Positions 19,738 through 25,551 of a DNA stretch of 25,551 bases are shown piece by piece. How positions within the stretch are numbered: the stretch's first letter is position 1; each line of letters opens with the position of its first letter. The notes beneath the pieces were generated by a model. It was given only the letters and a program-made list of their open reading frames with translations, did not search any database and was not told the origin of the DNA. Origin of the DNA: a virus; the IMG/VR virus record IMGVR_UViG_3300046004_000055, positions 1 through 25,551 of that record. One strand, given 5' to 3'. Made by a program: the position numbers and the translations under genes.

Positions 19738-22598
19738 TAGAAGGTACCCAATCCTTTCAATCGTAGCTCTCTTTCAAGATCAGCTTTAAATGCTGAGAGC
19801 ATAGCCTTAGCTCCAGCAGGAGATGCTTGAGCAATATTTACATTCATATCTACCTTAATTGTAACATTAGAGTTTGCTGACACATTAGCAGAACCTGCCT
19901 GACGCATTGGGGGAGCTGTTGCAACTCCCATGCCCATTTCAGACGACCCGCCGCCTTGACCAGTCTTTACTCTTTCAGCATCGTCTAAGAATTTAGCAAA
20001 GGTGCCGTCCTTATATGTGCTCCACCTAGCCCAGTTATTTCCGTGGCCTGTCATGTGGTAGGCAACTTTAGCGTTGGTTAGCGGATTAAATAGATCTCTG
20101 TTTCCAGACAACTTAAAGGTCTTACCTTGATTATCTTTCCAGTGCTTTGATAAACGTTCTTTCTGAAGCGCTCCAAGCATGTTAATTTGGAATAGGCCGT
20201 AAGAATTATCACCTGTTTTATGGTTGTCGTTGTGGGCATTAGCACGGCCACCAGATTCAGCTAGGGCTACTGCAAACGCTGTGTTTAAGCCTTTACCCTT
20301 AAATCCAACCTTGCTGAGAAGTTGCATTAGGCCTTTACGACCTCCGCCTACCATACTTCCAGAGTCACCAGAAACTTTATCTGTAACAGTGTTCATGCTC
20401 TTAAATCTAGAACCCAACATTTTTTGCGCATCATTAAAATCTAGTGGTGCACCAAATCCAGAGCCAAGAAGAGATGCTAAGTCCGAAGAGGAGAGCTCGC
20501 TCATAGATGTAAACTTTTCCATAGATCCTGATGAACCATAAGAAGAGCGGCGCACTTGGGACGTAAAGTTTTCAAATGGTTCTGTGTATCCCTTTTTACC
20601 AATGATATTGGCAGGGTTAATCTGTACGCCTTTTTTATTTAAAATTTCAAAGTGAAGATGGGGACCTGTAGAGTTACCTGCTCCAGGTGCCCCCGGCTTA
20701 CCGCCAGATTTACCAATAACTTGATTTGCCCTAATCTTGTCGCCCTTACCTACCTGCATAGAGCTTAAGTGGGCATAGCGGGATGAGTATCCATTTGGGT
20801 GTTTAATAACAATGTTATTTCCCCAACCAGATCCTTGTCCAACAAAGGTTACTACACCAGGGCCAACGGACTCAACTGGTGTTCCTACCCTAACTCCATA
20901 GTCTACGCCTCGGTGAAAACGACTAATAGTTCTAGACCCTCTTCTTGGTCCCCATGGAGAAGTTATAGGGCTTGCCGCAGGTACTGGGCTTGACATAAGA
21001 GCTGTCTCTTTAGGTCCAGCCACCCCCATGTTCATTGTGTTACCTGTTGGGCCGCCCATACCAAATAGCTGACCAAGTGCGTTACCGCCACCGGCAAGTA
21101 GCGCACCTATAATTGCACCAGGTCCAGCGGCAACTCCCATACCCAGTGCTCCTACAGCAGCACCACCAGCTGCACCTATTCCAGCAGATTTAAGTACAGA
21201 TCCCCAGTCAAAGCCACCTTTCTTTTTAGCGTCACTGTAGCCACCATAAGCAGATAGTGCGGTGCCAAGTACTGGAACACCTTTACCTAAAAACTTAGCG
21301 CCCTTACTAAGAGCGCCCATTAATCCACCGGCACCTTTTACGATTCCACTTCCTCCACTTGCCAGACTGGCAGCGCCGGTCTTACCCATCATGCCTTTTA
21401 GCATCTTGAGCTGTAGTGCGGATACTCCCAAGCCTACTGCACTAGAAACGCTATTAGACACAGTTGCGCCCATATTTCCAGCATTAGGCATAGTTTCTAA
21501 AATGCCCTTAAATGTCATCAAGGCTTTTGTTACTCCAGGCAACGTTTCAGCTAAAGAACTAAAGCCGTTGTTTAATGCGGCTGTAGCGTTAAGTCCAGTA
21601 TTGTATCCACCTACTAAGCCTTGCTCTGTGGCTGCAAGCTTGCGGTTTTCACTAGACTGATAGTTAAAGTTAGAACGAGTAGGGCTGCTCTTGTCTACAC
21701 CCATAACATCTAGAATCTTGTTTGGATCTTTACTGGTCATTGCTTTATTAAACTTAGATGCGCTACCTGCACTAGCACGAGCTAGAATACCCGCGCTTAA
21801 CGCCTGCTGTAGGTTTGCGTCCCCACCAGTTAATGTTTGAAGAGTAGCATAGCCTTTAGAACCAGGGTTTAAGATAAGTGCTGCTTGTTCCTTTGTGATT
21901 TTTTGACCACGGAACATAAAGTTGTATACTTCATTGATAAGCTGATTCATAGGGCGTAAATTGCCCTTGTCATCACGAAGTCGAATTCCGCCTCGTAAGA
22001 AGCCCATTCCGTTTGCGCCAGCAATACTTGCAGCTACTTGTTCGTTAGTACCGCCAGTAAGCGCACTCATTGAGCCGAGTTGACTCATGATGTTCTTAGA
22101 GCTTACAGAACTAGCACTGTACCCGCCGCCGTACATAAGCGTAGCCTGTGCCATAGTTGGGCCCATAGCGCTTGTAGCGCCACCGCCTACTTGACGATTA
22201 GCCTGAAGTATAGCTCTGCGAGAACTCATGCCGCTTAGACCGGCGTAAGAGTCTGCGCCTAGTCTCTGTGTTACAGCAGCCATTGTATTTGGTGCCATAC
22301 CCATAGCTGCAGAGCCAACAGCCATTACAGCCATGCCTGCATAACCCGCAGCACGTTTAATAGGGCTTAGGCCAATACGCCCTGAGCCTACCTTATCAGA
22401 GTCTTCTGAGACTTTGATCTTTCCGGCTTCTTTGTTAGCATCCTTTATATCTTTAAGGATGCCCTCAGTATACTTCTTTACTTCTTTAAAGCCCTTTAGT
22501 AAGTTTTTAGGGATGCTGTTTACATCGATGTCTTCGCCAGTTACAGAGGTGCCCTTTGCCTCATCTGACGCGCCAACCATGCTTTGCGCACCTGCCAT
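19737..22598 (-). CDS. Tape measure protein with M23 peptidase and lysozyme-like domains
   Basis: The 953-residue protein sets tail length and probably opens the cell wall during DNA entry. Residues 1-530 are Ala/Gly/Ser-rich and helical, with a glycine-rich hydrophobic stretch (465-515) that may insert into membrane. An M23 endopeptidase domain follows (545-665) with H562-x3-D566, H610 in YAHLS, and H647-L-H649 in PHLHFE, all the expected zinc and catalytic residues. A transglycosylase/lysozyme-like domain (755-875) has the glutamate E781 in ALAESGGRANAHN and the NSYGLFQIN block. The C-terminus has a strand-helix end typical of tape measure proteins. The ATG at 22598 follows the frameshift ORF by five bases. 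Confidence 0.92.
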   Translation of the reverse strand: MAGAQSMVGASDEAKGTSVTGEDIDVNSIPKNLLKGFKEVKKYTEGILKDIKDANKEAGKIKVSEDSDKVGSGRIGLSPIKRAAGYAGMAVMAVGSAAMGMAPNTMAAVTQRLGADSYAGLSGMSSRRAILQANRQVGGGATSAMGPTMAQATLMYGGGYSASSVSSKNIMSQLGSMSALTGGTNEQVAASIAGANGMGFLRGGIRLRDDKGNLRPMNQLINEVYNFMFRGQKITKEQAALILNPGSKGYATLQTLTGGDANLQQALSAGILARASAGSASKFNKAMTSKDPNKILDVMGVDKSSPTRSNFNYQSSENRKLAATEQGLVGGYNTGLNATAALNNGFSSLAETLPGVTKALMTFKGILETMPNAGNMGATVSNSVSSAVGLGVSALQLKMLKGMMGKTGAASLASGGSGIVKGAGGLMGALSKGAKFLGKGVPVLGTALSAYGGYSDAKKKGGFDWGSVLKSAGIGAAGGAAVGALGMGVAAGPGAIIGALLAGGGNALGQLFGMGGPTGNTMNMGVAGPKETALMSSPVPAASPITSPWGPRRGSRTISRFHRGVDYGVRVGTPVESVGPGVVTFVGQGSGWGNNIVIKHPNGYSSRYAHLSSMQVGKGDKIRANQVIGKSGGKPGAPGAGNSTGPHLHFEILNKKGVQINPANIIGKKGYTEPFENFTSQVRRSSYGSSGSMEKFTSMSELSSSDLASLLGSGFGAPLDFNDAQKMLGSRFKSMNTVTDKVSGDSGSMVGGGRKGLMQLLSKVGFKGKGLNTAFAVALAESGGRANAHNDNHKTGDNSYGLFQINMLGALQKERLSKHWKDNQGKTFKLSGNRDLFNPLTNAKVAYHMTGHGNNWARWSTYKDGTFAKFLDDAERVKTGQGGGSSEMGMGVATAPPMRQAGSANVSANSNVTIKVDMNVNIAQASPAGAKAMLSAFKADLERELRLKGLGTF

Positions 22599-22603
22599 TT
22601 AAC

Positions 22604-23567
22604 TCACCGCCTTAAATTGTTAGCTGACATTTTGAGCCAGTTAATTCTTTCAGAATAAGTAAGAGTTTTAATCTCACTTAGCGTCCATCCCGGATGAAGA
22701 CTGCTTAGGGTGTAGTACGTCTCCATAAGAGTTTCATAGTCCGTTTTCTCAAAACAAATCCGCTAAGGTTAGCGGTAGCGGCACCTCCTGGCCGCAAGAA
22801 GCACATGGCTTCTTTAGCTCACTAAGCTGTGGGCCTGGGTTACGTTTTGTAATCTCATCTACAAGTGTTCTACGATCTTTAATAGTTAGTTTTCTAACTT
22901 GATCCGCCGACATAATCGGCGTATCATTAATAGAGATAATGCACTTTCGTAGAAGAATAGTGTCTAGCTCTGCTGAGGTCTTAGAAGCCCCGCTTACTAG
23001 TTCTCTCTGAGTTGCCCCATTAGGCAAAGCTACCAATACATCACCTAAAGAAGTAGGGAGTGTGAACTCTCTATCTCCCTCTAGCTTTTTCATTGGTACG
23101 TCCTTATCTAGGTTTACATCAAATACCTGTTGCGTTTCGCACTTAGGGCAAGCACCTGGTCCAAGTTTAATATCAGAGCCGAAGGTGATCTTTCTAATTG
23201 CTAGCAAAAGCATTTCACGATCTCCGGCTAACATAAGATCTAGGATCTCTTTGTTAGCAGGGCTATTACCAATCTTTACTGTGCCACGATCTAAGATCTC
23301 TAATAGAGCTTTTCCAGTATCAGTTATCTTAGAGATAGCTTCCTCATCCACTCCGTTAAGTTCTCTAATCTCTGCTGTCATAGCTACTCCTTCAAATGGA
23401 TCATAAAATCCACCAAGTAGTTCTACCTCTGTAGCAGAAGGCAACGTTAGAGGTTCTTTTTGAACCTGGACAGTTGCCTCCTGCTCAGCAAGAGATATGG
23501 CATCAGAAACAGCTTTGTTTGCTAATGCTGGATTAGTTGACGCATTTATAGTCGAATCTGTAGTCAT
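22604..23567 (-). CDS. Tail assembly chaperone, long form made by predicted +1 frameshift
   Basis: This entry joins the 272-residue short form to a 48-residue ORF in the +1 frame (22604-22750), giving about 320 residues. The second ORF has no usable start near its 5' end: TAG closes the frame 14 codons' worth of overlap earlier than any SD-supported ATG, and the only ATG (22726-22724) lacks an SD. It begins EKTDYETLMETYYTL and continues through HPGWTLSEIKTLTYSERINWLKM. This fits the small second domain of phage tail chaperones, usually encoded just before the tape measure gene and made by frameshift (lambda G/GT). The ORF ends five bases before the tape measure ATG. Confidence 0.65.
22748..22775 (-). 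promoter_or_regulatory. Predicted +1 frameshift site with upstream hairpin
   Basis: In the zero frame the chaperone ends TTG TTT TGA G. After decoding TTT, tRNA-Phe can move one base forward onto the next TTT, because four T's stand in a row (22751-22754). The stop TGA is then skipped and GAG is read in the +1 frame. This is the same logic as bacterial prfB (CTT TGA). A perfect 7-base inverted repeat CCGCTAA/TTAGCGG (22760-22775) lies five bases 5' of the slip codon and could influence the event. An SD-like AGGAGG (22784-22789) is too far upstream to act as in prfB. Confidence 0.6.
22749..23567 (-). CDS. Tail assembly chaperone / T4 gp26-like protein, short form
   Basis: The 272-residue protein is encoded between the tail tube and the tape measure genes, the usual place for the tail assembly chaperone. 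It has two CxxC pairs: C140-x2-C143 in ACPKCETQQVFDVNL and C255-x2-C258 in CASCGQEVPLPL. They flank an acidic helical middle region and would form a zinc site. The block REMLLLAIRKITFGSDIKLG ahead of the first pair resembles the T4 gp26 type of baseplate/chaperone protein in T4-like phages. The N-terminal 45 residues look disordered. The ATG at 23567 has AAAGGA six bases upstream. The stop codon is the TGA at the predicted frameshift site, so both short and long forms may be made. Confidence 0.72.
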   Translation of the reverse strand: MTTDSTINASTNPALANKAVSDAISLAEQEATVQVQKEPLTLPSATEVELLGGFYDPFEGVAMTAEIRELNGVDEEAISKITDTGKALLEILDRGTVKIGNSPANKEILDLMLAGDREMLLLAIRKITFGSDIKLGPGACPKCETQQVFDVNLDKDVPMKKLEGDREFTLPTSLGDVLVALPNGATQRELVSGASKTSAELDTILLRKCIISINDTPIMSADQVRKLTIKDRRTLVDEITKRNPGPQLSELKKPCASCGQEVPLPLTLADLF

Positions 23568-23590
23568 ATTTTATCCTTTTGTTATATTAG

Positions 23591-24274
23591 TTATACCGAG
23601 AATGTGCTCTTAGCAGATTGATCTTTAGTGTACCCAGTTCCGTAAATAACTTCAAAACCTTCGTGTACCAGTGTCATCTCTTCTACAAGAGCGGTGTTCG
23701 CACCTGCGTCAAGACTACCATAGGTAAGGTTTGTGATCCAAGCGTTATACACTCGGAAGCGAAGAGATGTGTGCTGGTCAAGGATACTAGACTGTGGTGC
23801 AGTCGAATCTGATCCGGCCCAAGCACCTGGGTTTGGATGTGATAGTACCTGAATGTCTAGCTGGCAGCGGAAATCTAATCCGGCACCGCTAGCTCCTTCA
23901 GTTCCTTGCTTTGGGGTGATGATTTGGAATAAGCGCTTCATCCATAGTGAGTTCTCATGCTTTCCTAGCATTACGCCCTTTGATAATGTAATAGGAGTAA
24001 ATGAAGATTGGCCTGGGAACTGATGGAAGTTAGTGTTGTAGCCACCTTCGCGGTATGCGATAGGTTCAGTTGTTACGCTTAAACCTGAAAGTGATACGAA
24101 ACCAAGTTTTCCAAAGTTAGCGCCCCAAGTACCTGTACTACCTGCAGCAGGCTTATCATTAGGGGTGATGGTAACAATGAAACGAAAATTACGGACTGGG
24201 TCAGTAATTAAGTGTGATAGGGGATTTACAACTGCGGTGTCTGCCGCATTTGTTGTTGCTGGGGGGGTTGCCAT
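23591..24274 (-). CDS. Tail tube protein (T4 gp19-like)
   Basis: The 227-residue protein is the subunit of the inner tail tube. Family features are NFRFIVTITP near the start, FVSLSGLSVTTEPIAYREGGYN (the GL...E.I.YREGG block shared by gp19-type tubes), FPGQSSFTPITLSKGVMLG, and a late strand pair VEEMTLVHEGFEVIYGTGY. It directly follows the sheath gene, the standard order in contractile tails, and precedes the chaperone and tape measure. The ATG at 24274 has the SD TTAAGGAG about nine bases upstream. A Thr/Ala-rich N-terminus of about 25 residues is probably flexible. Confidence 0.93.
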   Translation of the reverse strand: MATPPATTNAADTAVVNPLSHLITDPVRNFRFIVTITPNDKPAAGSTGTWGANFGKLGFVSLSGLSVTTEPIAYREGGYNTNFHQFPGQSSFTPITLSKGVMLGKHENSLWMKRLFQIITPKQGTEGASGAGLDFRCQLDIQVLSHPNPGAWAGSDSTAPQSSILDQHTSLRFRVYNAWITNLTYGSLDAGANTALVEEMTLVHEGFEVIYGTGYTKDQSAKSTFSV

Positions 24275-24287
24275 TTATATTTTCTCC

Positions 24288-25551
24288 TTAAGCCGTAGCG
24301 GAACCGGTAAGTTGTCCAAGCTTAATGACAACGAACTCTGTAGGGTATTGAAGAGCAACGCCAACCTCAATGTTAATTCGGCCGGCTTGAATATCGGCAA
24401 AAGGAGTGGTTGTGCTATCGCACTTTACGTAAAATGCCTGTGCTGGGTTAGCGCCACGAAGACCGCCTGCTTGCCAGTACATGCGCAAGAAATTAGAGAT
24501 CGATGTGCGTAGGCTTAGCCATAGGCGTTCATCGTTGTTTTCAAACACTGCAAAAGCGCTACGTTCAGATAGCTCTTTTTCAATGTAGATAAGTGAACGA
24601 CGAATATTGATGTAGCGATTTTCTGGGGTATTGTCCATTGTACGGCCACCCATAATTACAAGACCATTACCTGGTACTTGACGAATCGCATTAAGAGGGG
24701 TGATGGTTGTGTTGATGTCGTCAAGCTCTGCATTAGTGAATTGGTGCTCTGTAGCCACAGATAAAGCAATTCGGTTGTTATATCCGGCAGGAGTCTTAAA
24801 GACACCGCGAGATGCGTCAGTAGCTAGATACTGACCAACTACAGAAGCTCCTGGAGCCTGAAGGCGTAGAGTGCCTTGAGCTTTAGTTGTATCTGGGATG
24901 TAGAACCAAGGATAGTAAGCTGCTACGTTTCCACCTGTAGAGGTAGCCGCGTAGATTGCTTTGATATCGCTAGCTTGAGTTTTTGCATCAGCAACGTTCA
25001 GTCCTGAAGGAGTATCAACAACTGCAAACACGTCTGTACGAGAAGATGCGTAAACTACTACATCTCCAGCAAGCTGTCCTGATAGTTCATCAGTAGATGC
25101 ATATGCGGCATCTGGGTTGTACGCAACGAGAGGATTATCGATTGGGTCAAATAGAGTCCACGCAGTCTGATAAGCAGAACGAGCAGGCGCAGAGCCATTA
25201 GCTCCGCCGCTTAGTGCGGTTACTGATCCACCAAGTGCTGGAGTTACTTCTTCGTCTACGCCCGAGATACGGATATACGCTGATGAAGAGTTGATTACAG
25301 AAAGAACATAGTTACGGTCTGTAGGATCCATGCTTAGGTCAGTAAATTGTTCTACTGGATTTGATAAAGCGTTACCAAAGATTGTTGGTGCGCCGTAAAC
25401 GATAAGTCCAAAGCGTGCTGCGCTTCCCGCAACTACAAGCTTTACGCCGTAGCTTGAGGACCATGCGCCAGCTGAAGATGCGGTTACTGTAAACGCATTA
25501 TTAGCTGGGTCATCACCATCAGTGATAGTTACTGTACCAGCGGCTGCTCTT
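24288..25551 (-). CDS. Contractile tail sheath protein, C-terminal part, runs off right edge
   Basis: The reading frame is open through the right edge of the window; the internal ATG at 25331 is not the start. About 420 residues are visible. The first part has FTVTASSAGAWSSSYGVKLVV, like the W-G-x-G/S-x-x block of sheath proteins. The middle has NGLVIMGGRTMDN and NIRRSLIYIEKELSERSAFAVFE. The end has the classical sheath C-terminus GLRGANPAQAFYVKCDSTTTPFADIQAGRINIEVGVALQYPTEFVVIKLGQ. Sheath subunits wrap the tube and contract on host binding. Its presence makes this a contractile-tailed phage. The gene is followed after 13 bases by the tube gene. Confidence 0.95.
   Translation of the reverse strand, partial: RAAAGTVTITDGDDPANNAFTVTASSAGAWSSSYGVKLVVAGSAARFGLIVYGAPTIFGNALSNPVEQFTDLSMDPTDRNYVLSVINSSSAYIRISGVDEEVTPALGGSVTALSGGANGSAPARSAYQTAWTLFDPIDNPLVAYNPDAAYASTDELSGQLAGDVVVYASSRTDVFAVVDTPSGLNVADAKTQASDIKAIYAATSTGGNVAAYYPWFYIPDTTKAQGTLRLQAPGASVVGQYLATDASRGVFKTPAGYNNRIALSVATEHQFTNAELDDINTTITPLNAIRQVPGNGLVIMGGRTMDNTPENRYINIRRSLIYIEKELSERSAFAVFENNDERLWLSLRTSISNFLRMYWQAGGLRGANPAQAFYVKCDSTTTPFADIQAGRINIEVGVALQYPTEFVVIKLGQLTGSATA

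Noticed and set aside
21262-21660. 132-residue plus-strand ORF antisense to the tape measure gene
   Set aside because: Its low-complexity Pro/Ala/Leu composition is what the complement of Gly/Ala-rich tape measure codons produces.
1-25551. tRNA genes, CRISPR arrays, IS elements, integrase or attachment sites
   Set aside because: None were seen on either strand; gaps between genes are too small, and no repeat-spacer pattern or transposase/integrase motif appears.

Overview
The window is one contiguous piece of a tailed-phage genome with a contractile (myovirus-type) tail. I see no cellular housekeeping genes, tRNAs, rRNAs, IS elements or CRISPR array. Every convincing gene is on the minus strand, so transcription runs from high to low coordinates. 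Genes are packed with ATGA or TAATG overlaps or gaps of a few bases, and no stretch over 150 bases lacks a gene. The host is very probably an actinobacterium: the phage encodes a WhiB-type protein with all four iron-sulfur cysteines, a family confined to Actinobacteria and their phages. Base composition is clearly below that of high-GC Streptomyces or Mycobacterium phages (judged by eye), which would suit a lower-GC, perhaps aquatic, actinobacterial host; that last step is inference.

Right part (about 25.5 to 10.2 kb, in order of transcription): the tail module. It has tail sheath (cut by the window edge), tail tube, a tail assembly chaperone that appears to be extended by a +1 ribosomal frameshift, a tape measure protein carrying two peptidoglycan-cleaving domains, a large tail/baseplate protein with a CIS-tube-like C-terminus, a LysM protein, a gpD-like hub encoded in two pieces, an OB-fold spike protein with a long histidine-rich insertion, a gp25-like wedge protein, a baseplate J protein, and a 1069-residue gpI-like protein fused to four carbohydrate-binding-like modules. 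A small membrane protein, possibly a holin, closes this part.

Left part (about 9.9 kb to 1): the replication and nucleotide module. It has a winged-helix initiator-like protein with striking hairpins and an internal start inside its gene, a DnaC-like helicase loader, a SWIM zinc-finger protein, an unknown protein, a DnaB-like helicase, WhiB, a zinc-ribbon protein, a CHC2/TOPRIM primase, a dNMP kinase, a SNF2-type helicase, a ribbon-helix-helix protein, a hypothetical protein, a MerR-like DNA-binding protein, a probable ssDNA-binding protein, and the N-terminal part of a family A DNA polymerase running off the left edge. Together these could form a phage-encoded replisome: initiator, loader, helicase, primase, SSB and polymerase.

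The least ordinary signals are: (1) the +1 frameshift site TTT-TGA joining the chaperone to an otherwise startless 48-residue ORF; (2) a 15-bp perfect inverted repeat in the linker-coding part of the initiator gene, followed by a textbook Shine-Dalgarno and in-frame ATG; (3) a 13-bp stem-loop upstream of the polymerase gene whose loop copies the anti-Shine-Dalgarno end of 16S rRNA; (4) the histidine-rich HxH insertion in the spike protein. Protein family names rest on motif recognition by eye; no database search was run.
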